DNA of 15,162 nt from VBDM01 sp964430565 (GTDB taxonomy: Bacteria > Pseudomonadota > Gammaproteobacteria > Burkholderiales > SG8-39). Made by a program: the position numbers and the translations under genes. Where the stretch lies: NCBI GenBank assembly GCA_964430565.1, contig CAYSFD010000021.1, positions 1 to 15,162 on the forward strand, read 5' to 3'. This document shows positions 1 through 7,110 of the stretch, piece after piece; the first letter of the stretch is position 1; the number at the start of each line of letters is the position of its first letter. A model generated the notes under the pieces. It was not told where the DNA came from and searched no databases. It saw nothing but the letters and a program-made list of their open reading frames with translations.

Positions 1-5
1 GTTTT

Positions 6-40
6 GCGTCGCGTCGCGTCGCGTCGCGTCGCGTCGCGTC
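6..40. repeat. Pentanucleotide tandem repeat, GCGTC x7
   Basis: Seven perfect head-to-tail copies of GCGTC, ending three bases before the complement of the ctpA stop codon (44-46). On the coding strand of ctpA the array lies just downstream of the TAG. Because 5 is not a multiple of 3, gain or loss of a unit would shift any frame read through it, but ctpA itself ends before it. The left flank is the window edge, so it cannot be seen whether the array lies inside another gene. It could be a slippage-prone intergenic microsatellite. Confidence 0.9.
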
Positions 41-43
41 GCG

Positions 44-1462
44 CTACGGCTTCGCCTGCGCCGATATGGACTTCGCCGAAGCGATGACCGGCTCGCCCTT
101 CAGCTGGTTCATCGCCTGCTTCAGCTGGAAGTCTTCCGGCAGCGCGCCGAACTCGAAGCGCGGCGGCAACGTGTCGACCTCGACCTTTTCCCGTTTCGGC
201 GGCACCACGGCGGGTTGCGCCGACGCGCCGGGAGGCAACACGCCCGCGGTCTTCTTGCCGGTATCCAGGTGGTGTTCGAGGTTGGCTTCGCGGATCCGGT
301 TCGGCGAATCGCGGCCGTCGTCGACCATGATGTCGGGCTCGATGCCCTTGGCCTGGATGGAGCGGCCCGCCGGCGTGTAATAGCGCGCGGTGGTGAGCTT
401 GAGGCCCGTGTTGTTGCCGAGCGGCAGGATCGTCTGCACCGAGCCCTTGCCGAAGGTGGTAGTACCCATAACCGTCGCGCGCTTGTGGTCCTGCAACGCG
501 CCCGCCACGATTTCGGAAGCGGAGGCCGAACCGGCGTTGACGAGCACTACCATTGGCACGGTCTTCACCGCCGCGGGCAGATTCTTCAGGTAATCGCTGC
601 GGCTGCCCCGCAGATAGTCTTCAGGCGCGGCGATGAACTTGCGCTTGGCGTCCTCGGTGCGGCCGTCGGTCGACACGACTGCTGCGCGCGGCGGGAGGAA
701 CGCGGAAGAGATGCCCACCGCGCTGTTGAGCAACCCGCCCGGATCGTTGCGCAAGTCGAGGATGAGGCCTTTCAGCGGCCCGCTCTTGTAGAGCGTGTCC
801 AGGTGCTTCACCAGGTTCTCGCCCGTGTGCTCCTGGAACTGGGAGACGCGAATCCAGCCGTAACCGGGCTCGATCAGCTTGGATTTCACGCTCTGCACGC
901 GGATCACGTCGCGAGTCAGCGTGACCTCAAAAGGCCTTGCCTCGCCCTTGCGCATGATCGTGAGGCGGATGGTCGTTTTCGGCTTGCCGCGCATGCGCTT
1001 GACCGCATCGTTCAGGTTCATCCCCTTCACCGAGGTGTCGTCGATCTTGATGATGAAATCGCCGGGCTTCAAGCCCGCGCGAAATGCCGGCGTGTCCTCA
1101 ATCGGCGACACCACCTTCACAAAACCGTCTTCCATGCCGACTTCGATGCCCAGGCCGCCGAATTCGCCCTGCGTCCCGACCTGAAGCTCGCGGAACGCGT
1201 CCTGGTCCAGATAGGCCGAGTGCGGATCGAGCCCGGTCAGCATCCCGCTGATCGCTTCGGTGATGAGTTTTTTGTCCTCGACCGGCTCGACGTAGCTCGA
1301 CTTGATTGCGCCGAACACCTCGGCAAAGGCGCGCAGCTCGTCCACGGGCAGAGGGAAACGCGCCGCCTCGCGCTGAGCTACGGCTGAGAAGTTAAGGCTA
1401 AGCAGGACTCCTGCCAGCACGCCGACCAGCACCAGGCTGGCCTGTTTTATCTTGGTTTTCAT
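44..1462 (-). CDS. ctpA: S41-family C-terminal processing peptidase with PDZ domain
   Basis: A periplasmic carboxyl-terminal processing serine protease of 472 aa, a normal family length. An N-terminal hydrophobic segment (about residues 9-29, ending in AVAQ) is a signal peptide or anchor. The PDZ domain spans about 95-185 (GGLGIEV, then AGLKPGDFI). The S41 catalytic domain holds the Ser in GSASASE (Ser314 by family spacing) and, 25 residues on, Lys339 in TFGKGSVQ, with Gln343 four further: the Ser-Lys-Gln set of CtpB and D1 protease. The proline-rich C-terminal tail after about 400 is family-variable. I chose the ATG at 1462 over an upstream GTG (1483) because AGGA lies 8 nt before it and residue 1 then leads straight into the signal sequence. 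It sits 36 nt after envC and is probably co-transcribed with gpmA-envC. A role in trimming envelope proteins or murein enzymes is inferred from the family and the neighbour. Confidence 0.95.
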   Translation of the reverse strand: MKTKIKQASLVLVGVLAGVLLSLNFSAVAQREAARFPLPVDELRAFAEVFGAIKSSYVEPVEDKKLITEAISGMLTGLDPHSAYLDQDAFRELQVGTQGEFGGLGIEVGMEDGFVKVVSPIEDTPAFRAGLKPGDFIIKIDDTSVKGMNLNDAVKRMRGKPKTTIRLTIMRKGEARPFEVTLTRDVIRVQSVKSKLIEPGYGWIRVSQFQEHTGENLVKHLDTLYKSGPLKGLILDLRNDPGGLLNSAVGISSAFLPPRAAVVSTDGRTEDAKRKFIAAPEDYLRGSRSDYLKNLPAAVKTVPMVVLVNAGSASASEIVAGALQDHKRATVMGTTTFGKGSVQTILPLGNNTGLKLTTARYYTPAGRSIQAKGIEPDIMVDDGRDSPNRIREANLEHHLDTGKKTAGVLPPGASAQPAVVPPKREKVEVDTLPPRFEFGALPEDFQLKQAMNQLKGEPVIASAKSISAQAKP

Positions 1463-1498
1463 TATGTCTGTCCTAAACGGCACGACGGAGCGCCCATG

Positions 1499-2671
1499 CT
1501 ACCTCAGCGATACCCAGCCCATCGGATCGAAAGCTTTCCCTTCGTGACGAATTTCAAAGTATAAACCCGATTCCCTGTTGCCGCCGCTCGCCCCGACGGT
1601 CGCGACTGCGTCGCCGGTGCGCACGACCTCCCCCACCTGTTTAAGCACCGATTCGTTGTAGCCGTAGATCGTGAGATAGGACCGACCGTGGTCGATGATG
1701 AGCAGATTGCCGAAGCCGCGCAACCAGTCGGAAAAGACGACCCGCCCCGGTGCGACGGTGCGCACTTCCTGCCCCGAAGGCGAACGGATAAAAAGACCCT
1801 TTGACGGAGGCCCCCCACCGGAGCGCTTGGCGCCGAATCGCTCGGCGAGTTCCCCTTTGACCGGCAGCCGCAGCCCGCGCTTGAGCCCCGCAAAGAGATC
1901 TTCGCCGCGACCAGATTCCGGAACCCTGTCGTTGCGAAGAAGCGGCGTTGAAGCGATCACTCTGCCCAGTTCCTCGACCAGGCGCGCCATCCGGGACTCG
2001 TCGCGCTCGAGGTGCGTCACCTGGCGGCGCTGCGCCCGCAACTCGTTCGAAACACGCTCAAGCACCCTCCGCCGCTCCGTCTGCTGGACGATGAGCGCGC
2101 TTCGCTCCCTTCGCTGCGCCGACTCGATTGCTGCGACCTCGGCGTTCATTTCCCCGGTGACCGCCTCCAGGCCCCTCAAGCGTGCGAGGCTCGAGCGCAG
2201 CTCGCCGATCTGCTCCGCCTGTGCGCGCGAAATGTAAGCGTAGTAGTGCAGCTCGCGCGCAATGCGGCCGGGGTCTTCGCCCGACAACAAAAGCTTCAGG
2301 TGGCCGTTTTCGACTTCGAGATGGCGCAGGCCGAGCAGCCTTCCGAGGCTTTCCTGACGCGAAGCAATTTCCGTCTCGAGAGCCCGGCTTCGCCGGGCCA
2401 GCGCCTTGAGCTCGGTTTGCGTTGCCGTGCGCCTGCCCGTCAGTGCTCGTAGCGCGCGGTTGGTATCGGAAATGGCGCGCTCGGAGCCGCGCAACTGGTC
2501 GCGCGCCTCCGTGCGGTTTTCCTCGCCTTCGGCGATTTTTGCCCGCAATCCCTCGATGCGCACGCGCAGCGCCTCGAGTTGTTGTTTTTCGGTTCCGCCT
2601 TGCGCGAGCGCCAAAACCGGGGCGAGCAGCAGCGCTGCCCAAAGTCGATACCGCCCTTGCGGCGGATTCAA
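1499..2671 (-). CDS. envC: EnvC-type murein hydrolase activator (degenerate LytM/M23)
   Basis: A 390-aa secreted protein: signal peptide at about 8-24 (LWAALLLAPVLALAQ), long coiled coil at about 27-240 rich in Leu, Arg and Glu, then a LytM domain at about 265-390. In active M23 peptidases zinc is held by HxxxD and HxH. Here those sites read KGLFI (291-295) and LYFEI (370-374), the same kind of loss as in E. coli EnvC, so the protein should be non-catalytic and activate an amidase for septal peptidoglycan splitting. The start is a TTG at 2671 whose last two bases lie in the gpmA stop (TTGA, 4-nt overlap), with AAGG 7 nt upstream. A longer reading frame continues to 2968, but it lies antiparallel to nothing and wholly inside gpmA, with low-quality composition. 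Translational coupling to gpmA is likely. The function is confident; the TTG start is well supported but not proven. Confidence 0.93.
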   Translation of the reverse strand: MNPPQGRYRLWAALLLAPVLALAQGGTEKQQLEALRVRIEGLRAKIAEGEENRTEARDQLRGSERAISDTNRALRALTGRRTATQTELKALARRSRALETEIASRQESLGRLLGLRHLEVENGHLKLLLSGEDPGRIARELHYYAYISRAQAEQIGELRSSLARLRGLEAVTGEMNAEVAAIESAQRRERSALIVQQTERRRVLERVSNELRAQRRQVTHLERDESRMARLVEELGRVIASTPLLRNDRVPESGRGEDLFAGLKRGLRLPVKGELAERFGAKRSGGGPPSKGLFIRSPSGQEVRTVAPGRVVFSDWLRGFGNLLIIDHGRSYLTIYGYNESVLKQVGEVVRTGDAVATVGASGGNRESGLYFEIRHEGKAFDPMGWVSLR

Positions 2672-3417
2672 GTCCTTGCCTTGGCCTGGTCGGCGACCGC
2701 ACGAGCCCGTGCTTCTGCTTCTGCGGGATCGCCAAGATAGTAATGCCGAACCGGCTTCAATTCGGAATCCAACTCGTAGACGAGCGGAATTCCGGTAGGG
2801 ATGTTCAAGTCGAGGATCTCCCTGTCGCTGATGCCGTCGAGATATTTGACGAGGGCGCGCAGGCTGTTGCCGTGCGCGACGAGGATGACTCGTGTCCCCC
2901 GGCGCACTTCCGGCGCAATGGTCCGGCTCCAGTACGGCACAAACCGCGCGACCGTGTCCTTCAAGCATTCGGTCAGCGGCAGCTCCGATTCCGCGAGGTC
3001 GGCGTAACGCGGGTCGCCCCCCGCGTGGCGGGGATCGGGGCGCTCAAGGGCAGGCGGCGGCACGTCATAGCTGCGGCGCCACTGGAGCACCTGTTCCTCG
3101 CCGAACTTCGCGGCCGTTTCGGCCTTGTTCAGGCCCTGCAGTGCACCGTAGTGCCGCTCGTTCAGGCGCCAGGAGTGGTGCACCGGGATCCACATCAAAT
3201 CCATCGTCTCCAGGGCAAGCCACAGCGTCTTGATGGCGCGCTTGAGTACAGAGGTGTAGGCGCAATCAAATCCAAAACCTGCAGCTTTCAGCATTTCTCC
3301 TGCGCGCTTCGCTTCCTCTTTGCCGCGCTGAGTGAGATCGACATCGGTCCAGCCGGTGAACCGGTTTTCCATGTTCCACACCGATTCACCGTGTCGCAGC
3401 AGTACGATTCTGTGCAT
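2668..3417 (-). CDS. gpmA: 2,3-bisphosphoglycerate-dependent phosphoglycerate mutase
   Basis: Interconverts 2- and 3-phosphoglycerate in glycolysis and gluconeogenesis, in the cytosol. The 249-aa product matches the family length. Visible motifs: the phosphohistidine signature LLRHGES (His9), VDLTQRG, NERHYGALQGLNK (substrate loop), WRRSYDVPPP, and the second catalytic histidine in VAHGNSLRAL. I chose the ATG at 3417 because the product then begins MHRIVLLRHG as in the family; the frame stays open upstream to 3477 but that part has no family likeness. The Shine-Dalgarno is weak (AAAAGAAC). It is the first gene of gpmA-envC-ctpA, transcribed away from the rhodanese operon. Placing envelope genes behind a central-metabolism gene is notable but, to my memory, common in betaproteobacteria. 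Confidence 0.97.
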   Translation of the reverse strand: MHRIVLLRHGESVWNMENRFTGWTDVDLTQRGKEEAKRAGEMLKAAGFGFDCAYTSVLKRAIKTLWLALETMDLMWIPVHHSWRLNERHYGALQGLNKAETAAKFGEEQVLQWRRSYDVPPPALERPDPRHAGGDPRYADLAESELPLTECLKDTVARFVPYWSRTIAPEVRRGTRVILVAHGNSLRALVKYLDGISDREILDLNIPTGIPLVYELDSELKPVRHYYLGDPAEAEARARAVADQAKART

Positions 3418-3433
3418 GAGCGTTCTTTTCAGA

Positions 3434-3448
3434 GGCGCGTTTCGCGCC
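3434..3448. other. Perfect inverted repeat in the gpmA leader
   Basis: GGCGCG-TTT-CGCGCC, a 6-bp perfect inverted repeat around a 3-nt centre, 17-31 nt upstream of the gpmA start codon. In the predicted gpmA transcript it would form a small, very stable hairpin just ahead of the ribosome binding region. It has no following T tract in the minus direction (the next bases are CTCTGAAAAG), so it is not an ordinary terminator. An operator or a translation-tuning hairpin are both possible; chance in GC-rich DNA is also possible. Confidence 0.4.
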
Positions 3449-3460
3449 GCAGGAAAGCAT

Positions 3461-3468
3461 TTTATAAT
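3461..3468. promoter_or_regulatory. AT-rich -10-like box in the divergent gpmA/rhodanese region
   Basis: The stretch TTTATAAT contains a consensus TATAAT on the plus strand (3463-3468) and TATAAA on the minus strand (3466-3461). Read leftward it would start gpmA transcription near 3454, giving a leader of about 37 nt. Read rightward the leader to the rhodanese ATG (3656) would be about 180 nt. I found no good -35 hexamer at 16-18 nt on either side, so direction and use are uncertain; gpmA is the more natural client. The rest of 3469-3655 shows no further clear signal apart from the GAGG ribosome binding site before 3656. Confidence 0.35.
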
Positions 3469-3655
3469 GAGCGCCATCCGGCTGTTTCGGAATGGGCTGA
3501 AACGGCACTCCTTCAGGGGGACTGAGAGCGAGGACCGGGGCAGGGCCCTTGCTTTTCCTCATGGATACCCTCATCTTGTACGGCATTCTTATGGAAATTC
3601 AATCTCTTCGACACGATGCGCCAAGTGTTGTGCGGCAATCCTCCGAGGTCGTGAT

Positions 3656-4081
3656 ATGACGGACGTCAACCTGCTCAAATTCGTCACCGACAACATTCTT
3701 CTCATCGCGGTGGCATTCGTGAGCGGCGGCATGCTGATCTGGCCGGCGGTGCGTCGCGGCACGGCGGGACCCTCGATCTCGACCCTGCAGGCGACTCTGC
3801 TGATCAACCAGCAGAGTGCCGTCGTACTGGATGTGCGCGATGCGACCGAGTACGAAAGCGGGCATGTGCTCAACGCGCGGAACATCCCGCTCGGGGAACT
3901 CGAAGCGCGCGCCGCCGAACTCGAAAAACACAAGGCGAAACCCGTGATCGTCGTTTGCGACACCGGCAGCCGCTCGGGCAAGGCGGCGCCGGCGTTGCGC
4001 AGGCAGGGGTTCAAAGAGGTATTCACGCTGAGCGGCGGGATCGGGGCCTGGCGACAGGCTGGCCTGCCTGTGGAGAAGTAG
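3656..4081 (+). CDS. Membrane-anchored rhodanese-like sulfurtransferase
   Basis: A 141-aa protein with one N-terminal membrane helix (about 9-29, followed by AVRRG, which suggests that the rest is cytosolic) and a single rhodanese domain (about 42-138). The active-site loop is CDTGSRS with Cys101; VVLDVRDATEY and GHVLNARNIPLGEL are the usual rhodanese landmarks. It probably carries sulfane sulfur as a persulfide; donor and acceptor are unknown. The ATG at 3656 has GAGG about 8 nt upstream and gives the hydrophobic helix directly. The frame is open further upstream, but that sequence (from 3332) lacks family likeness and runs antisense through the gpmA start. The stop TAG abuts the grxC ATG with no spacer, so the two are coupled, which fits a thiol/sulfur pairing. 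Confidence 0.92.
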   Translation: MTDVNLLKFVTDNILLIAVAFVSGGMLIWPAVRRGTAGPSISTLQATLLINQQSAVVLDVRDATEYESGHVLNARNIPLGELEARAAELEKHKAKPVIVVCDTGSRSGKAAPALRRQGFKEVFTLSGGIGAWRQAGLPVEK

Positions 4082-4339
4082 ATGGCGAGAATTCGAATGT
4101 ACTCGACGGCCGTTTGTCCGTTTTGCCTGCGCGCGGAAATGCTGCTGAAGGCCAAGGGCATCACCGAAATCGAGAAGATCAGGGTTGATCTCGATTCGCG
4201 CCAGCGTGAGGAGATGACGCAAAAAACCGGCCGCCGGACCGTGCCGCAGATCTACATCGGTGATGCGCATGTGGGCGGCTTCGAGGAGCTCGCGGCGCTG
4301 GAACATGCCGGCAAGCTGGATTCGTTGCTCGCGGCGTAG
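4082..4339 (+). CDS. grxC: Glutaredoxin 3
   Basis: A small cytosolic GSH-dependent disulfide reductase, 85 aa, the usual length for GrxC. The active site is C12-P-F-C15 (CPFC rather than the commoner CPYC; Phe also occurs in the family). TVPQIYIGDAHVGGFEEL holds the cis-Pro TVP motif and the GG-(F/Y)-(D/E) glutathione-binding turn. A GGAG lies 6 nt before the ATG, inside the end of the rhodanese gene, and the ATG directly follows that gene's stop. Second gene of the rhodanese-grxC-secB-SH3-gpsA run. Confidence 0.97.
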   Translation: MARIRMYSTAVCPFCLRAEMLLKAKGITEIEKIRVDLDSRQREEMTQKTGRRTVPQIYIGDAHVGGFEELAALEHAGKLDSLLAA

Positions 4340-4373
4340 CGCTCGAGCGTATTCCCCAAACACCGGAGTCCCG

Positions 4374-4844
4374 ATGAGCGAAGCGCAGCAGCCGATGTTC
4401 AGTATCGAGAAGATCTACGTGAAGGACCTGTCGCTCGAGGTCCCGGGCGGGCCGCAGACGTTCATGCAGTCGGAGCAGCCGCAACTGGAAATTCAGATCG
4501 CACATCGGTCTGAGCGGGTGAATGACGGGTTGTTCGAGGTCACGCTGGCCGTCACGGTGACGGCAAAACTGGGCGACAAGACCGCGTTCCTGGTGGAAGT
4601 CTCGCAGGCGGGCGTGTTCCAGATACGTAACATCGCCGAGGCGGATCTCGCCGCCGTCCTGGGGATTGGCTGCCCTAGTGTGTTGTTTCCGTACGCGCGC
4701 GAAACCGTTTCCGATGTCATCAGCCGAGCAGGTTTTCCCCCGTTGCTACTCACGCACGTAAATTTCGAGGCGCTCTTTCAGCAACAACGCACAGGCCAAT
4801 CGGCCGCGCAGACCGACAGCTCGCGCATCGAGATTGCCCACTGA
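4374..4844 (+). CDS. secB: Protein-export chaperone SecB
   Basis: A cytosolic tetrameric chaperone that keeps preproteins unfolded and hands them to SecA; 156 aa against 155 in E. coli. Recognisable segments: FSIEKIYVKDLSLEVP near the N terminus, the central beta-strand VNDGLFEVTLAVTVTAK, FQIRNI, the LGIGCPSVLFPYARE motif and the FPPLLLTHVNFEALF helix. The start is the ATG at 4374, preceded at 5 nt by GGAG; longer in-frame starts lie inside grxC and are rejected. Its stop overlaps the next ATG by one base (TGATG). A SecB of this sort points to a proteobacterium. Confidence 0.98.
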   Translation: MSEAQQPMFSIEKIYVKDLSLEVPGGPQTFMQSEQPQLEIQIAHRSERVNDGLFEVTLAVTVTAKLGDKTAFLVEVSQAGVFQIRNIAEADLAAVLGIGCPSVLFPYARETVSDVISRAGFPPLLLTHVNFEALFQQQRTGQSAAQTDSSRIEIAH

Positions 4845-5278
4845 TGCGGTTCCTCGCCTTCTGCGTTGTGCTCGCGTTTGCATTGCCGGCCGCGGCAGCC
4901 GAGTTTCGCTCGATCGCGGAGAGCGGCACGCTGATGTACGACGCGCCCTCGGTACACGCCAAGAAACTTTTCGTAGCCAGCCGCCTCTACCCGGTCGAAA
5001 TCGTGATCAATATCGACACTTGGGCGAAGGTGCGCGACCATGCCGGCGATCTCGTCTGGGTGGAAAAGAAGGCTCTCTCGGACAAGCGCACGGTGGTCGT
5101 CATTGCGGCCGTCGCTGAGGCAAGGCAGGTCGCAAGCGACCAGGCGGCTCTCGTGTTCCAGGCGCAGCAGGGCGTGGCCCTCGATATCGCGGAGCCTCCG
5201 GCCGGCGGCTGGATCAAGGTGCGCCATGCCGACGGCGCAACAGGCTACGTCCGCATTGGTCAGGTCTGGGGCATTTGA
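4844..5278 (+). CDS. Exported SH3b-repeat protein, function unknown
   Basis: 144 aa with a clear Sec signal peptide (LAFCVVLAFALPAAAA, cut near residue 19) and a mature part resembling two bacterial SH3-like barrels. The first is at about 20-75 (LMYDAPSVHAKKLFV, then WAKVRDHAGDLVWVEKKAL), the second at about 90-143 (VALDIAEPPAGGWIKVRHADGATGYVRIGQVWG); the W-x-KV-R-(D/H) and GYV elements recur in both. No catalytic motif is visible. SH3b domains often bind cell wall or serve as protein docking modules, so a periplasmic role is likely, but the function is not known to me. The ATG shares its A with the secB stop, so translation is probably coupled; gpsA follows after 6 nt. Confidence 0.85.
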   Translation: MRFLAFCVVLAFALPAAAAEFRSIAESGTLMYDAPSVHAKKLFVASRLYPVEIVINIDTWAKVRDHAGDLVWVEKKALSDKRTVVVIAAVAEARQVASDQAALVFQAQQGVALDIAEPPAGGWIKVRHADGATGYVRIGQVWGI

Positions 5279-5284
5279 AGAAAA

Positions 5285-6271
5285 ATGAATCTCGCTATTC
5301 TGGGCGCCGGTGCCTGGGGCACGGCGCTCGCCGTCTCGCTCGCGGCGAAGCATCGCGTCACGCTGTGGGCGCGTAGCGCGGCGCTTGCTTCGGCGATCAA
5401 GTCGAGCCGCCGCAATACGCGCTATCTCCCCGGAATTCCGCTTCCCGATGCGGTGACGGTGACCGATGAGTTCTCGTTCACCGTTGACCAAAAGGATGCG
5501 ATTCTTGTCGCCACGCCGACTTCGGGACTGCGCGGGGTGCTCGAGCGTCTGCGCGAGTCGCGCCCGGTGCAGCCGGTCATCTGGGCGTGCAAGGGTTTCG
5601 AGCAGGCGAGCGGCAAGCTGCCGCACCAGGTCGCGGCCGAGATCCTCGGAAAACGCGCCGCCTGCGGGGCCTTGTCCGGCCCGAGCTTCGCGCTGGAAGT
5701 GGCGCAGGGGCGACCCACCGCGCTCACGCTCGCCGCGGGTGACGCGGAGTTCGCGAAGCGCCTGGCGCGCGAACTGCACCAACCGGCGCTCAGGGTTTAT
5801 TTCAGCACTGATCTCGTGGGTGTCGAGATCAGCGGGGCGGTGAAAAACGTCATGGCGATCGCCGCCGGCATCAGCGACGGATTGGAACTGGGCTTGAACG
5901 CGCGGGCGGCGCTGATCACTCGGGGTCTCGCCGAACTAACGCGCCTGGGCGTGGCGCTGGGCGGGCGGGCCGAAACATTCATGGGTCTCGCGGGAGCGGG
6001 GGACTTGATTCTCACTTGCACCGGCGAGCTGTCGCGCAACCGGCGCGTCGGACTGCTCCTCGCCCGGGGCGAGCCGCTCGATGCGATCCTGAGGCAGCTC
6101 GGCCACGTCGCCGAAGGCGTCTATTCCGCGCCGGCGGTCGGGGCGCTCGCGGCCGAGAAGCGCGTAGACATGCCGATCACGCAGGCGGTCTGCGCGGTGC
6201 TGTTTCGCGGCGCCTCGCCTCGAGACGCGGTGCAGCAACTGCTCGCGCGGGATCCGAGGGAGGAAACCTAG
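5285..6271 (+). CDS. gpsA: NAD(P)-dependent glycerol-3-phosphate dehydrogenase
   Basis: Reduces dihydroxyacetone phosphate to sn-glycerol 3-phosphate, the backbone for phospholipids, in the cytosol. 328 aa, close to the family norm. The Rossmann motif GAGAWGTALA is at 7-16, the substrate/cofactor region at GALSGPSFALEVA (128-140), the catalytic lysine in SGAVKNVMAIAAGISDGL is Lys187, and NARAALITRGLAE and GLAGAGDLILTCTG are present. A purine run (GAAGAAAA) acts as a weak ribosome binding site 6 nt after the SH3 gene stop. Last gene of the plus-strand run; the next gene is convergent, and no convincing terminator is seen in the 66-nt gap. Confidence 0.98.
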   Translation: MNLAILGAGAWGTALAVSLAAKHRVTLWARSAALASAIKSSRRNTRYLPGIPLPDAVTVTDEFSFTVDQKDAILVATPTSGLRGVLERLRESRPVQPVIWACKGFEQASGKLPHQVAAEILGKRAACGALSGPSFALEVAQGRPTALTLAAGDAEFAKRLARELHQPALRVYFSTDLVGVEISGAVKNVMAIAAGISDGLELGLNARAALITRGLAELTRLGVALGGRAETFMGLAGAGDLILTCTGELSRNRRVGLLLARGEPLDAILRQLGHVAEGVYSAPAVGALAAEKRVDMPITQAVCAVLFRGASPRDAVQQLLARDPREET

Positions 6272-6337
6272 GCTGCTTTACAGTCTGCGTTGATCGTCGG
6301 GCCGCTTGCGGCGCGGCAGGTCGGATGCGGGTCGGCG

Positions 6338-7039
6338 CTATGTCAATTCTTTCCGTCGCTTCAGCCACAGCTTGCAGGCCCGCAGCGGAGTGCCCAGGTA
6401 CATCTTCCGGAACAACTCCCATTTCTCCGCGGCCGTCACCGTAAACGGCATCATCCGCGGAATGTACCAGTTGTTGTCGATGGTGCGGCGAATCAGTTTA
6501 TAGCCCATGTTGTTGAGCTGCCGGTGAAGAGCCAAGGAATAGACGTGATACTCCACGAGAATAAGCGTCGGTTGGAACCGGTTCAGATCGAGGCCCGCTA
6601 AGACGTCGCCTTCTGTCCCCTCCGTGTCTATGGACAGAAAGTCGATGACTCTGGGGGCCGCGACTTGCTGCAGGACGTCAGTAAGGGTAACGGCCTGGAC
6701 GGTCTCGGTGGTCTCGTAGCGAATCTTGGGATCAAACGCATTGGGTACAAGACTGGAGCGCGTGCCGGCAACGTGCAAGCTCGCCGTCCCAATCTGGTGG
6801 GGAGCGGCGCAGGCAGCCTGAACGACGCTCGCGCTTCGGGATCGGCGCAGGGCGGCGCAGCAGTCGGCTAAGGGTTCCACCAGGACGCCGGTCCAGCCTT
6901 TTTGCTCCAGCATCCAGGTTTGTGAGAACAGGAACGGATCATTGGCGCCGACTTCCACGAAGAACCCGCTGGTTCTGCGACCGAAGAACTCCCACACCAG
7001 CGAGTTTTCCTTCAATTGACCTTTCGGGATTCGTGGCAT
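6338..7039 (-). CDS. FkbM-family SAM-dependent methyltransferase
   Basis: 233 aa. The SAM-binding motif I is FFVEVGANDP (26-35), followed by an acidic end of strand 2 (VLVEPLADC). The FkbM hallmark IDTEGTEGDVL (137-147) and ILVEYH (160-165) follow. FkbM-type enzymes are O-methyltransferases usually acting on sugars or secondary metabolites; the substrate here cannot be told. No signal peptide or membrane segment. The ATG at 7039 has no clear Shine-Dalgarno. By eye its GC is near 53-55%, against roughly 65% in gpsA and comF, and it stands between two housekeeping genes, which suggests acquisition by transfer. The gap 7040-7110 to comF holds no clear signal, so it may be read from the comF transcript. 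Confidence 0.88.
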   Translation of the reverse strand: MPRIPKGQLKENSLVWEFFGRRTSGFFVEVGANDPFLFSQTWMLEQKGWTGVLVEPLADCCAALRRSRSASVVQAACAAPHQIGTASLHVAGTRSSLVPNAFDPKIRYETTETVQAVTLTDVLQQVAAPRVIDFLSIDTEGTEGDVLAGLDLNRFQPTLILVEYHVYSLALHRQLNNMGYKLIRRTIDNNWYIPRMMPFTVTAAEKWELFRKMYLGTPLRACKLWLKRRKELT

Positions 7040-7110
7040 GGCCGGAGATTACTGTACTCGCAAACGAGGCGCCAGCCTGGAGGATCCACGCACCCTCCGC
7101 GATTGCTCGA

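Noticed and set aside
215..1387. Long plus-strand open frame (390 codons) opposite ctpA
   Set aside because: Antisense to a fully supported S41 protease; Arg/His/Ala-rich composition typical of a GC-rich shadow frame and no recognisable domain.
2672..2968. N-terminal extension of envC inside gpmA
   Set aside because: The extension is a shifted reading of gpmA, rich in Arg and Pro, and places the signal peptide about 100 residues in; the TTG at 2671 gives a normal exported protein.
2422..3525. Long plus-strand open frame (367 codons) opposite envC and gpmA
   Set aside because: Runs antisense across two well-supported genes and their overlap; no domain, signal or start context.
3332..3655. 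Upstream extension of the rhodanese reading frame
   Set aside because: It would overlap the gpmA start antisense; the ATG at 3656 has a good ribosome site and gives the expected N-terminal helix.
4778..5782. Long minus-strand frame opposite secB, the SH3 gene and gpsA
   Set aside because: Antisense to three confident genes; Arg/His-rich shadow with no motif.
6301..6312. GCCG-CTTG-CGGC hairpin between gpsA and the FkbM gene as a terminator
   Set aside because: The stem is only four base pairs and no T tract follows on either strand.
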